In this document: positions 9,954 to 21,300 of the stretch, piece by piece
Position numbering within the stretch: position 1 is the first letter of the stretch
Layout of the letters: every line of letters begins with the position of its first letter
Notes under the pieces: generated by a model
The model's input: the letters and a program-made list of their open reading frames with translations, nothing else
The model's database searches: none
Told to the model about the DNA's origin: nothing
Program-made: the position numbers and the translations under genes
NCBI RefSeq assembly: GCF_026262505.1
Contig: NC_067203.1
Location: forward strand, 11,160,001-11,224,000
DNA length: 64,000 nt
From: Trichomonas vaginalis G3
Taxonomy: Eukaryota; Parabasalia; Trichomonadida; Trichomonadidae
Direction: 5' to 3'

Positions 9954-11189
9954 TTAATTTGGAATTGGGACATTTTTCTTGAGAATTCTTGCTTTTTGTG
10001 CTCGAGCGAATGCTTCGAACTCAGGAGTTATTTTGAAAGGGTAAAACACGTCCTTAACGACAACAATTTTATATGCTTTATATAAGTTGTCGAAAATGGT
10101 TGGATCGACTGTTGTAGCGTTTAATACACTTTCTCTCTTTTCTTTTCTCATGTTAAGAGTAAGAATCGTCTTTCCTTCGCAATATTTTTCGCAAATTTTT
10201 TTGTATTCTTTTTGGAGTTCTTGGACATCTGTGATGGATCTGAAGTTTTGTACATCCTTAAAGAATAGGTAGGACTCCCTTGTATTGCGATGCACTGTAT
10301 AATTGTAGAATAATCTGGATCCTTCTGGATCATTAAGGAAAAGTTCGAAATTATCTAATACATCGATACCAAATGTAATTTCTTCTGGCTTGATAGATGC
10401 AATACTGATTGGATAACAAAATGTAATTGTAAAATCGTAAATTGTAAGGAAAACTATTAAATATTGAGGAATTATGTCTAAATAATTGTATTCTGGTTTG
10501 AGCTGGATCATTCCAACAACAATATAAATTGGTGCGAATATACTCCAGAGAATATTAATTAAAATTAATTCTTTGTTGATTCTAATTTCTTCATGAGTAT
10601 CTTTGAGGACATATGCTGTTATCCAAAGTAAGATCGAGCATATTGCAAAGCCGCACAAAACGACAATGAAGTAAAAATCGGTAATTCCTGATCCATAATG
10701 GCCCCATTGATTAACTGGGTATAAAATAAGGCGTATTGCTCCCCATGTAATTGATATTGCCATTATAATTGCAAAATATATGTTAAATGCATAGGTATTT
10801 ACAAATTTGTAATGTTCGTAAAGAGTTTTCCAAATTGAAGGAGGCGAATCTTCGTCCAGTTGTGCCAAATGATAGTTAATGATAAATTGAAATGCTCGAA
10901 GTGGGTATGGGATGATATGGAGAGGTAAAAACACCCAAAGATTAATGTGAGTAAAAAGATTTGGGAAGTTTTCCGGACCTAATATGATTTGCCATTCAGC
11001 AACCAGATTCATTAGATAACCACCGATTGCTGAAAATAAAATTAGCCACTTCGATCTTGGCTTAATATAACAACTTCGCTGTATATGTGGTCTAAAGAAG
11101 AATACAATATTGATAATGAAGAAAATAGTCCATAAAGGAAGAAAATATATGAGCGGGTATGATATTGGATCAGAACTATCAACAATCAT
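9954..11189 (-). CDS. Seven-transmembrane protein with C-terminal RGS domain
   Basis: The 411-residue product has seven hydrophobic segments (about 11-33, 47-67, 80-100, 135-155, 170-192, 205-225, 237-262). These are followed by a cytosolic RGS domain (about 275-398) that begins NFELFLNDPEGSRLF and contains YLFFKDVQNF, the alternating Lys/Glu helices and the closing DVFYPFKITPEFEAF. RGS domains speed GTP hydrolysis by G-alpha subunits. The 7TM-RGS arrangement is known from plant AtRGS1-type receptors and occurs in parabasalids. It probably acts at the plasma or an endomembrane to switch off a heterotrimeric G protein. The stop is followed by A (UAAA). No clear Inr precedes the ATG; the nearest candidate is TCAAAA. 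Confidence 0.85.
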   Translation of the reverse strand: MIVDSSDPISYPLIYFLPLWTIFFIINIVFFFRPHIQRSCYIKPRSKWLILFSAIGGYLMNLVAEWQIILGPENFPNLFTHINLWVFLPLHIIPYPLRAFQFIINYHLAQLDEDSPPSIWKTLYEHYKFVNTYAFNIYFAIIMAISITWGAIRLILYPVNQWGHYGSGITDFYFIVVLCGFAICSILLWITAYVLKDTHEEIRINKELILINILWSIFAPIYIVVGMIQLKPEYNYLDIIPQYLIVFLTIYDFTITFCYPISIASIKPEEITFGIDVLDNFELFLNDPEGSRLFYNYTVHRNTRESYLFFKDVQNFRSITDVQELQKEYKKICEKYCEGKTILTLNMRKEKRESVLNATTVDPTIFDNLYKAYKIVVVKDVFYPFKITPEFEAFARAQKARILKKNVPIPN

Positions 11190-11275
11190 TTGATTTTTTG
11201 ATTTATTTAAAAATGATATTTTGTTTTAAACTCTAATGTTGTTATATATTTCAAATTCATTAAGATATCATAAGA

Positions 11276-11402
11276 TTCATTTTGTGATCTCTAAATTTCC
11301 GCTTTTTCAATCATATAGATCTTATTTTATTCAATGTTATTATGTCATTTATATGCATGAGTCTATGTTGGTACATATTGCTATAGGAAATTTCCTATAA
11401 GC
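11276..11402 (+). promoter_or_regulatory. Upstream segment shared with two other sites in the window
   Basis: This stretch before the ankyrin gene resembles 28277-28400 and 41563-41672. Shared landmarks in order are an ATTTCC-like block, TAT(G/A)CA with a following (A/G)TC, G(G/C)(T/C)ACATATTG, and a terminal CCTATAA or CTTATAA. It may be a conserved 5' region of DUF3447/ankyrin genes; at the other two sites no gene follows. The alignment was made by eye at roughly two-thirds identity. Confidence 0.45.
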
Positions 11403-11919
11403 CTTTTTAGATGACGAGATAAAAGCTATTGAACTACTCCATAAATTGAATATCCATATGTTGTAAACCTTTCAAAAATTAATTTACTTTTTTAATGGAA
11501 AAAGAGCATTATCAAGACTATTTGGATCTTTTTAGTGAGTACGATGACGTTTTTAGGGGACTCTTCAATCTCAATACATTAAACCTTGATGAAGTCAATC
11601 AAATTTACAAAAATATCAAAGAAAAATACCTCGATACCAAAAAAATTTTTCCGCTTAGTTTGTTGTTGTTGATAAAAGAATATGCATTGTATAGAAATCG
11701 TTACTTTAAATCATACTTCGAAATTTTCAAAAACATTTTTCTGACTTTCACATTACGAGCATTTATAGGATTTCCGATATTTTCGCCTATTTTTATTACA
11801 AAGAAACTGGTAATTTTATTTTTAAAAGCAATTTATTTGATGAATATGAACATCTAAATTATTCATTGGAAGTCCATAAACAAAACACAATTGAAAGGGC
11901 TATCATGGATGATGATATA

Positions 11920-13220
11920 GGGTGTCCAAAGGTGCGTTTAGCACAGCGCTCTATATGAGACTATTAAAGGAGATATATGCTGATTATAAATATATAATAA
12001 AAAATATGAATATATGTATATGATGAGTATGTTGTATTTTGGCGCCATGCCGGGATATAAAATGAATTTTGAGACAAGAGGCGGTTTCGCGGGAAATTTT
12101 GGTGGGATTTTTTTCATTTTTTTAATGAATCATAAAGAAAACATCCTCGCTCTTGCAAAAAAATGCAAAGACTGTAAAAAAATCTACGAGACATTGGTAA
12201 AATGCTTCGGTATGGATGCTCCTAGCTATTCCACTGTAACGTATCATGTTAGGATGTATCACTTCATGAACAAAAAGGCGCCCATCATAAAAATTGACAA
12301 AAAATCGCCGGATCAAAGAAAAATCAAAGCAATTCTTCAAGCGCTAGATGAAGACCCAAGAGCATCACTCAGAAGGATAGAGGAGATGACAAAGATACCA
12401 CGTACAACAGTCAGTTATTATCTGCACAATTATTTGAACTACAAACTAGCGTATACACGTTGGGTTCCGCACAACCTTAATTCAGTTCAAAAAAAATCTA
12501 GAGTCCAATCTTCGAAAGAGCTCCTCTCTATATTGGGTGCGTATCAATCCAAGAAGTTTCGCTTTTTAGTAACAGGGGACGAGTCTTGGTTTCAATATGC
12601 AACAGAAGCCAAAATCATGTGGATCCCGAAGGATGAAAATCCGCAAACATTCCCGAAGAAAAAAAATTGACACACCAATGATGATGTTGTCGGTTTTTTG
12701 GGGCGTGAATGGCATCATCGCAATTGATATTCTTCAAAAACCTAATACGATGAATGCTCAGTATCTAATTGACAATGTTCTTACTCAAATTATCAATTCT
12801 GATGAGTTTGAGAAATCCAAACAACAAAAACAAAAGTTTGCAATTCATTTTGATAATTCAAGAGTTCACAAAAGTCATAAGGTAATGAATTACTTGGTGG
12901 AAAACAATGTCAAAGTTGTTCCAAACCCAATTTATTCACCTGATATTGCACCCTCTGACTTTTATTTATTCGGCACGCTAAAAAAGAGAGCTGAAGGACG
13001 CGAATTCGCGAGTCCAGATGATCTTGAAAATTTTGTAAGAGAGCAATTTGAGCAATTTTCTCATGATGATTTAAAGCGTGTCTTTCAAGCCTGGATCGAT
13101 CGCTGCGAACGCGTGATTGAATCCAATGGTGATTATATTTAAATAAACTTTATATATATGTAACTTGTTTATTTCTATTCGCAGTATTCAGGTTTGTGCT
13201 AAACACACCTTTGGACACCC
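11920..13220 (+). mobile_element. Mariner transposon (DD34D, Tvmar1-like), 1301 bp
   Basis: The terminal inverted repeats are 25 bp with one mismatch (GGGTGTCCAAAGGTG... at 11920-11944 and its complement at 13196-13220). They are flanked by the expected TA duplication (11918-11919 and 13221-13222). Size and transposase match the Tc1/mariner superfamily, mariner family, as known from T. vaginalis (Tvmar1, about 1.3 kb). It sits inside the ankyrin gene. Confidence 0.95.
12125..13142 (+). pseudogene. Mariner transposase, one frameshift
   Basis: The likely start is the ATG at 12125 (MNHKENILALAKKC). The N-terminal part is a helix-turn-helix DNA-binding region with SLRRIEEMTKIPRTTVSYYL. The catalytic DDE-type domain shows TGDESWF (first Asp), FAIHFDNSRVH (second Asp) and SPDIAPSDFYLFG (third Asp), with 34 residues between the second and third Asp, hence DD34D. 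The frame changes at an A8 run near 12655-12665: 12125-12670 and 12597-13142 are in different frames. So this copy is probably defective, but only by a single-base slip in a homopolymer, and an assembly error at that run is possible. Confidence 0.9.
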
Positions 13221-14546
13221 TATATAATATCGTTTATATCATTTTCAGAAAGGGAAGGATTTGATCCAGATAAAAGTATGAGAAGTGATTTTTATATTAC
13301 TTCGTATTCTTTACTTGAATTATGTTGCTATTATGGAGCAATCAAATATTTTAAGTTTTTAAGAACAAAATTCAAAACTGACATCACACGGACTTGCCTT
13401 AATTATTCATTTTTAGGTGGAAATGCAGAGATCATTAATGAATGTTTAAAAGCAGTTTCACCAGGCGGTTATGCCCATGCGTGTGCGCTAATGACACATA
13501 ATATTGATTTTGTTACATATTTGATGAATGAACATGATATCATCCCTAAACCTTATTATTGCGGTTTATATTGTAATACCCAATCCTTATTTATTTATTT
13601 AGCTGAAACCAAAGATATTTATGAATGTATCAAATACTCACCAATATTTGGTATTCCCTCACTTTGTGAATATCTGCTTTCGCACTGGCCTGACGTTGAG
13701 ATGAAATCTGGAGAACATCAGGGATCAGCTCTTCATAAAGCTGCTGAATATCATTATACAGAAATACTTGATATTTTTGTTCGTCATGGCGCTGATATAG
13801 ATATAAAAGATTTTGATAATCAAACACCTCTTCATATATCAGTAAAAGAAAGTGACCTTGAATCAATTAAATTTCTTGTTTCTCATGGTGCAGATGTCAA
13901 TGCAGAAGATAATCATGGGAATTCACCTCTTCATGCAGCTGCAAATGGAAGAAATAAAATGATCGCTATGCTTTTTATTTCACATGGTGCAGATGTCAAT
14001 GCAAAAGATGATGAAGGGATTACACCTCTTCATTGTGCAGCAAAAAGTAATAGAAAAGAAATAGCGGAAATTCTTATTTCTCATGGTGCAGATATCAATG
14101 CAAAAGATTATAAAGGAAATACACCTCTTCATTATGCAGCAGAAAGTAATGGAAAAGAAATTGCCGAAATTCTAATTTCTCATGGTGCAAATGTCAATGA
14201 AAAAGATGATGCGGGTGGAAGAACACCTCTTCATAAAGCAATGTTGAAAGGTGGTATTGATCTGTTAGAATTTCTTATTTCACATGGTGCAGATGTTAAT
14301 GCTAAAGATCATAATGGGGAAACACCTCTTCATGATGCAGCGTATATAAGTAATACTGATGTAGTAAAATTTCTTGTTTCTCATCCGATTTTTCGCCCCA
14401 AGTTGACTATATTTTCATTTTTATTTGAGATTTGAAATCCCTGCGTAGTATATAATATCATGAATATCATAATATTTTTCAATGAATGAATTTAGGAACC
14501 TTTTTTTTAATTCTTTTACAATTTTCAATATTAATCAGTATAATTG

Positions 14547-15796
14547 TAATAAACAGAAATTCATCAAAAGTGACAGCTCTCAATTTTTTGACATTTGTAA
14601 ATTCTAAATTGAATGAGAAAAATGAAATAATACTAAGCATAATACAATATTCTAGATTTAATTATAATTAAGAAAAAGTTAGTTTTGAGAGTACTTTTCA
14701 TAGGCATATAGAATGAAATCTTCTGAAAAATAATATCACATAAACTCATATTATTTTCTAATATATAACTATTTTATATAAAAATCAAATTCAATGATCT
14801 TAAAAGCGAAGGATAAACCTCAAAATTTACGAATATAATGAGTGGGAATATAATGCTTATCTATCATAAAACCATATGAAATATCAATTTTTGCTTTACG
14901 CCTAATTTTTGACGACAATTAGCAAAAAATGTTAAATGTTAACACTCAGTCCATTTGAATATGAAAAATAAAATTGACTTTGATTAAATGTTTTTATTTA
15001 TCATGCAATTCTTCTTGCGACCAAAGGTTTGAATGAAATTTCAAAAAATAAGATAGCTTAAAAAATAATATACGGTAGTGTTTACTAATAGATGAATAGT
15101 ATATAAATTCTATTAAAATGGATTTGATCCAAAAAAATATATAAAATTTGATCATAAATAAAATCGTTTTAAATTACTTCTTCATTTAAATTATAACAAT
15201 TATTTTTGGTTTTATATTTTTTTGGATCAAATCCATTTTAATAGAATTTATATACTATTCATCTATTAGTAAACACTACCGTATATTATTTTTTAAGCTA
15301 TCTTATTTTTTGAAATTTCATTCAAACCTTTGGTCGCAAGAAGAATTGCATGATAAATAAAAACATTTAATCAAAGTCAATTTTATTTTTCATATTCAAA
15401 TGGACTGAGTGTTAACATTTAACATTTTTTGCTAATTGTCGTCAAAAATTAGGCGTAAAGCAAAAATTGATATTTCATATGGTTTTATGATAGATAAGCA
15501 TTATATTCCCACTCATTATATTCGTAAATTTTGAGGTTTATCCTTCGCTTTTAAGATCATTGAATTTGATTTTTATATAAAATAGTTATATATTAGAAAA
15601 TAATATGAGTTTATGTGATATTATTTTTCAGAAGATTTTGTGTTCTTCTTCAAAATTTTATTTTTTATTAAAAAGAATCTTTACAAAATATACATTTACT
15701 TTAATTAATATTTAAAAACGTGCTCTATCAAAAGTTCCAAAAATTCAATATTTTAGCTTTTCTGAGGTGTCACTTTTGATGAATTTCTGTTTACAA
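14547..15796. repeat. Foldback (long palindromic) element, copy 1, 1250 bp
   Basis: Ends are short inverted repeats (TAATAAACAG... at 14547-14575; ...CTGTTTACAA at 15768-15796) that include ATTCATCAAAAGTGACA. Next come unrelated spacers of about 140 bp on each side. Then two arms of about 425 bp (14717 to about 15141, and about 15213 to 15637) are near-perfect reverse complements. A 71-bp loop lies at about 15142-15212. No coding sequence is visible. Copy 2 at 32961-34210 has exactly the same length. Flanks here (TATAATTG / CATAATCT) give no clean target duplication. This looks like a non-autonomous foldback transposon. Confidence 0.9.
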
Positions 15797-16418
15797 CATA
15801 ATCTCACACTGTGTCTATGTGAATGTCGAACAAAACATCAAAAATGAATGTTTAAATAAACTTTTTTCTTACAGGTGAAATCACGGATAATTTGGTGTAA
15901 CATAATGGCAACTGCACAAATTACATTTTAGAAGTGCATTCAGTTTTCTCCGATGCGTGCTTTACAATGCTTTTTCTGATAATTGAAATTTTATTCAACT
16001 CATTGAATTCTGTCATCTTTTATTTCCGCAAAATTATCTCTAGGAGTCGAAATTTGGGTTGATCCATAGGGATTGTCTCATTAATTAACAATCATGAATT
16101 TATTTAATTTTCTCAATTAATTAAATGAAGAAGCAGATACAATTTATAGAACTTTTCACCTGATATATTTATTGATTTATACAAACTAATACGATGTATA
16201 GTGGTCCCGTAACAAATTTCAAATGTCCTATCAATTTTATTTCAATTTTTCAATTATAAGTAGCCTCTCATTATGCATCATTCTAAAATAATTATAAACA
16301 ATATTACTGCATCAAAATATTCCAACATTTAAGATTATAGACTCAATTCGATATTGATATCAAAAGATTTCATAAACTTCTCAAAAAAATTGAGAGGTTA
16401 CAATGAAATAAAATGAGT
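15797..16418. other. AT-rich intergenic stretch
   Basis: About 620 bases between the foldback and the transporter promoter, with no gene or clear repeat seen on either strand. Confidence 0.5.
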
Positions 16419-16425
16419 TCATTTT
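16419..16425 (+). promoter_or_regulatory. Initiator-like motif of the MFS gene
   Basis: TCATTTT lies with its A 27 bases before the ATG at 16448 and matches the T. vaginalis Inr pattern TCA-Y-(T/A). Confidence 0.5.
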
Positions 16426-16447
16426 ATAAAACTTCAGATATAAAGTC

Positions 16448-17698
16448 ATGGCTTCGTTATTCCGTCGCGAACTTTTATATGCATTAATTGTATGCTTCAC
16501 TCCTCTTGGTTTTGGATACATTATTGGTTATCCATCCCCAGCACATGACAAATTCCTGGAACAATGGGGCTCAAGTTTCCCAAGTGACACAAATTGGAAC
16601 TTATTTGTTGCTATTACCCAACTTACAGGTGCTATCGGTCCTTATATCCCTACACTTCTCTTCAAATTTGGACTTGGCCGCCGTTTAGTTGTTCTCATTG
16701 TAAATATTCTCTCAATAATCTTCTGGGTGATCTTAGCTTTCATGAAAGCTAAGACATTCTGGATGGGCTTCGTCATGCGTATTCTTCAAGGTTTCATGCT
16801 CGGTGCATTTTCATCCCTTGGCCCACTTCTTCTTCTGGAAGTTGCCCCAGCCGAACAAACTGGTCTTTATGGTACCTTCAATCAAATTTGCATTGTTATT
16901 GGTATCATCATTCTTTATTTCATTGGTGAATATCAAGATCCATTTGTAATGTGCATTTATGCAGCTGTTTCTCATGCTGTCCAATGCGGTCTTATCTGGC
17001 TAATTCCAGAAACTTCAATCAAAAGCCAAGGTGATGGTGAAGATAACAAGGAACAAACTTCCGAGTCAATCTTCCAAGCCAAGTACATCTGGCCACTTGT
17101 TGTCCTTTTACTTATCATGCTTACACAGCAATTCTCTGGCATCAACGCTATTCTTGCAGATCTCAAGGGACTTTTCAAGAAAGCTAATATTGAAGGATTA
17201 TCACCCGGTTATCAGTCAATCATTGCTACAACAGCACAACTTGTTGCTTGCTTCTTCTCCGGTGGTCTCATTAAAGTTTTAGGCCGTCGTGCAATGTGGA
17301 CAATCTCTGGCCTCTTATGTGCTGATTCACTTATTGTTTTCGGCTTCAATGATAAGTTTAACTGGTCAAACATTCTTCCTGTTGTTCTTATCTTCCTTTA
17401 CCAATTCGGCTTCGGTCTTGGTCTTGCCCCAATGCCATGGTACTCTTCTCCAGAGCTCTTCCCACCATCAGTTCGTCCAATGGCTTCATCCATCAACGGC
17501 ATGACCTCATGGCTCCTCTCATTCATCATTGTCTTCATTTCCGATCCACTTAAGAAGAAGATCACCACCCTTGGTCTCTTCCTCTTCTACGGTATTATTA
17601 CCCTCTGCGGCACATTCTTCGGCTTCTGGTTCGTTAGAGAAGTCGATGAAAATAAGGCCGAATCCCTTGATAACACCGATGAGGATCCAAAGGCTTAA
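16448..17698 (+). CDS. Major facilitator superfamily transporter, sugar porter type
   Basis: The 416-residue product has about twelve hydrophobic segments in two six-helix halves. Sugar-porter signatures include LGRRLVVLIVN after helix 2, PAEQTGLYGTFNQ with the following helix, the PETS motif at the end of the first half, QQFSGINAI at the start of the second (the QQxSGIN sugar-binding motif), VLGRRAMWTISG and the PELFPPSVRP motif. It probably carries hexoses or related sugars by facilitated diffusion or symport across the plasma membrane. Loops are short, making it smaller than the usual 450-500 residues. Codon use is richer in C-ending codons than its neighbours, suggesting stronger expression. 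The stop is followed by A (UAAA). Confidence 0.88.
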   Translation: MASLFRRELLYALIVCFTPLGFGYIIGYPSPAHDKFLEQWGSSFPSDTNWNLFVAITQLTGAIGPYIPTLLFKFGLGRRLVVLIVNILSIIFWVILAFMKAKTFWMGFVMRILQGFMLGAFSSLGPLLLLEVAPAEQTGLYGTFNQICIVIGIIILYFIGEYQDPFVMCIYAAVSHAVQCGLIWLIPETSIKSQGDGEDNKEQTSESIFQAKYIWPLVVLLLIMLTQQFSGINAILADLKGLFKKANIEGLSPGYQSIIATTAQLVACFFSGGLIKVLGRRAMWTISGLLCADSLIVFGFNDKFNWSNILPVVLIFLYQFGFGLGLAPMPWYSSPELFPPSVRPMASSINGMTSWLLSFIIVFISDPLKKKITTLGLFLFYGIITLCGTFFGFWFVREVDENKAESLDNTDEDPKA

Positions 17699-17950
17699 AA
17701 TCTTAAGCCATGCTATTTTTTATGTAGAATGAATAAACTTGATTATTCATAGTCATTTTTTTGAATATCATCTTCTAAACAATAACAATAGGTACCTTGA
17801 AGATTTTAAATATAGAATTTAATTTATCTTTAGAACTGTGAAATTGGAAAAATCAAAAGAAATTTGCCCTAATTTCATGGTTTTTTCACAAATTTAATTA
17901 TAACTCTTATTTGTAACTCATTTTGCAATGTAATGATGAGAAGAAAGCAC

Positions 17951-18163
17951 GATTTCACATGGTGCAGATGCCAATGCAAAAGATAACAACGGGGAAACAC
18001 CTCTTAATAAAGCAATGTGGAAAGGTAATATTGATCTGTTAGAATTTCTTGTTTCTCATGTTGCACATGCCAATGCAAAAGATAACAACGGGAAAACACC
18101 TTTTGATAATGATTATGGTAGACGTATCTATGAACCTTACACTTTGGATTCTCTCGATGAATA
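17951..18163 (+). pseudogene. Orphan 3' end of an ankyrin-repeat gene
   Basis: A frame without a start reads ISHGADANAKDNNGETPL, then two further repeat segments including KGNIDLLEFLVSH, and a non-repeat tail ending in YEPYTLDSLDE and a stop. Its sequence is close to repeat 5 of the ankyrin gene at 13278-14435 (KGGIDLLEFLISHGADVNAKD). It could be the missing 3' end of that gene, displaced by the roughly 3.5 kb that holds the foldback and the transporter, or a fragment of a paralogue. Confidence 0.8.
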
Positions 18164-18304
18164 AAATAAAGGAAATGTTTTAAGTTATCAATGACCACAT
18201 CATAGTCTTCGTTGTTTTAAGTTATCTTTTAAAATTAAAAAAAAGTGAAAAATAAAATATTTTAAAAAAAAAAGAATAAGAACAAAAAAAAAAGAAAAGA
18301 TAAA

Positions 18305-21300
18305 TTAATCTGGATTTTCATCAGGATCTACAAGGTAAGTTGTAACCTTTCCATTCTTAACTTCAACTTCACCTCTCTCGTGAATTACGAAACCACTTTC
18401 ATAAATGTTTTCGTAAACGGACCTTGAAATATGTACCTTCATAGGAACGCCATGATGTTCCATTTGTTGAGCCATGTTAATTGCAGGACCAAGAATCTCG
18501 AAAGTTGGTCTTCCAACACCGAGAACACCAGCAACAATCGGACCACCTGTATTTACGCCAACTCTTATTTGCAATTGCTGTCCGAGTTCTTCATCGAGTT
18601 GTCGAACAGATCTAATTGCTTCGCAACCGAAATGAACTAAATCCCAAGCATGTTTCTTCGGGTCATTAGGATTATCAAATATACCTCCTGCTCCCATGTA
18701 GCAATCACCTATACATTTGATTTTTGTCATTGTTTTATGCTGGGCCAAATTCATATCGAAATATTTGAACAATTTGTTCAATGTCGAACAAACCGTTTGT
18801 GTAGTATTTGCACCACACCATGGTGTGAAACTAACAATATCCATGAAGCAGATTGATGCACTTGAAACAGCGAAACTGACATCTTTTTCACCGGATTGCA
18901 ATGAATCGACAATCGGAGGTGGTAAAATATGTCTTAAAAGTGCATCACTTCTTTGTCTCTCCGCTTTGAGCAAGTTATCTGATCTTACTTGCTGAGAGAT
19001 ATCTCTACAAACAATTGACAAACTCTTCAGATTTCCACCTGCATCAGCCAATGACTGAACAGCTCCTTTCCTTGAAAATGCAGTGACATTCAAGTTAATA
19101 TATACTTGTGTTCCATCGCTTCTCATTATTTCAACTGTTCTGTTTATCTTCAATCCGGAATGTCCTGAAACACCATCGTAAAGTGCTTGAATGAACTTGG
19201 CACTGTCTGAACCTTCTTCGCCATTTATTACATCAGTAATTTGCTTGCCAACGATGTCTCCTTCGCTGTCGAAAATTCTTTTTGTTGCAGGGTTTGCAGC
19301 TGTTATTGTCAAGTTAGGATTAATGAAAATAACAGAATCGATGAACAAATTCACGAGTTCTTTATGGAATTCTTCATCATTTGCCAAAGAAGATTTCGAT
19401 TTAACTTCTTTGAATTCTGATTGCAAAATGGAACAAATTGCTTTAGAAGCCAATAAAACATCAGGTTTGCATAACATCAAAGTAGAAATCATCCAAGAAA
19501 CATCATTCTTGATTGTTACTAATCTAACAATAATAAAAACATAAGTAATAATAGAAGCGACAATAAACAAAACAGCCCACAAAACAGAAGTTTCGATGTG
19601 TTTGTTAAATGATTCAGAAACTAAATTAACCATCGAACTTGCGTGTGGTGCATAATATTTGTCATAAACACAATTAAACAAACTATACCATGTAAAAGCA
19701 ATTGTATCATCAAATGTCATGTTTTGAGTCATACTTATATAACCTAATCTACTCACAGCGTTTGCGATGTTATTAAATAACATATCAGGAGAGAAACTTC
19801 TTGGATCTGTTGCTGAAATAGGGATACTCGAATTAATTGGCGCGAAAGCATCATTACTAACTTTTTAATCTATATAAGATAAAGGTCTTATATTGTCTTC
19901 TACTTTACCAAATCTTGCTGTTTCATAGAAACTCATTGCATAAGCAATTGTTGTAAATATTCCTTGTATTGATTCAGTTCTATTTGCACCTAAAATAGGA
20001 GTTCCTAAATCATTAACAACAACAGACATAACAGGAATAATTGAGTTCGCCAACATCGTATACATTGTTAAGAAATTCATGGCGTGAGGGGATGCCAAAC
20101 GAATGATTTCATTGGAAGAAACAATGTTGTATGCGGAGAACATGATGCAACAAACAGATAAAACCATCAAAATGAAAATGGCAATTAAAACATGTGTTGT
20201 CAATTTCATGAAAACACGAGAAGCAGAAGATGTTGTTGCCAAAAGTGCAATGAAGTTTTCTTCTTGTCTGTTCCTTTGTACTTCATTTACTTCATCGAAA
20301 TCTTCTTCTTCTAAGTTGTTTTTGCCGGTATTCATCTTCAAACTATCGACCAATTTTGAAATAACGTGTTTTGGAATTGTCAAAAATGATTTTGCTGCAA
20401 CTCTTTTGTCTCCATTGACAGCGATTGACACGTATATCATACAGATAATATATAAGATAACAGATGCTCCTACACCACAATACGCGACAATGTAAATAAC
20501 CTTCTTGAGATATGATTGGTTATTTTCAATGTCAGTTTTTATGTAAATTTGTGCTGCCAAAATTGCTTTTTATATTGCAGCAAGGAATCTGTTATTGTTA
20601 CCTAATGTACTACTCTGTAGATACTCTTTGGCTTCTGATTCATTCATGGTATCTACTAATGTACTTGCATCTAATCCCAATGAAACAATTAATGTTTCTG
20701 CACTGTAATTGTTGGTTACCCATTGATTTCTTGAATTCCAATTTCCACTGGGACGAGTACTATTTCCGCCAGGTCGAGTACTATTTCTTCCGCCACTTCC
20801 GCCACCTCTGCCTGTTCCTGCTCCGCCTAAACTACGACTTGTCTCTACTGAAAGGACGTTTTGGAAGAGAAGTGCTTGCGCTTTGGCGAGTTCTTCACTT
20901 TCATCCATCATGTCATTGAGTTTGCGGATATTGGTGATCATATCACCCGAATCTGCAATAATATATTTCAACATCGATGGTTGATCAGTGAGACCGCCCA
21001 TTGAAGTAGCATTCTGCTCCATGTACAATTTCAGTAAGTACTTTGGGAAAGTTGGATAGTATTCGGCGGATTGGACCAAATTTGAGAGGGAAAGAATGAC
21101 CATGTGGGTGATATCTGTGTTGATCTGGGAACAATTGGAAATAATAGCGATCTTGGAGAAGGATTTGGTCGAAAGAGTAACGAAAATTGTAACCATAATC
21201 GGGAAAAACAGGACACAGATAAGAAGAGAGACAATAGTTATCATAATGATACTTTTCCTGATGGAAGGAATGGACATCGTGGTAACAGAGTTCTTAATTG

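Larger units (their letters stand above)
11495..14435 (+). pseudogene. DUF3447/ankyrin-repeat gene, interrupted by a mariner and decayed
   Basis: The first part (from MEKEHYQDYLDLF at 11495) is the N-terminal domain typical of trichomonad DUF3447 proteins. Around 11740-11750, in a T-run, the coding frame shifts: the family-like sequence continues in another frame through YFYYKETGNF to ERAIMDDD at about 11915. The mariner occupies 11920-13220. After it, EGFDPDKSMRSDFY resumes the DUF3447 domain (LLELCCYYGAIKYFK, LGGNAEIINECLK), followed by about six ankyrin repeats (SALHKAAEYHYTEILD..., then units ending HGADVNAKD). The last repeat stops abruptly after FLVSH at about 14388, where unrelated sequence begins. 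The part from 13278 alone is a 385-residue open frame that could still be expressed. Ankyrin repeats bind proteins; partners are unknown. Confidence 0.85.

Noticed and set aside
13630-13866. Minus-strand frame opposite the ankyrin repeats
   Set aside because: Shadow of the repetitive ankyrin coding sequence.
14486-14671. 61-codon plus-strand frame at the edge of foldback copy 1
   Set aside because: It crosses the element border into the spacer, and has no family look or promoter.
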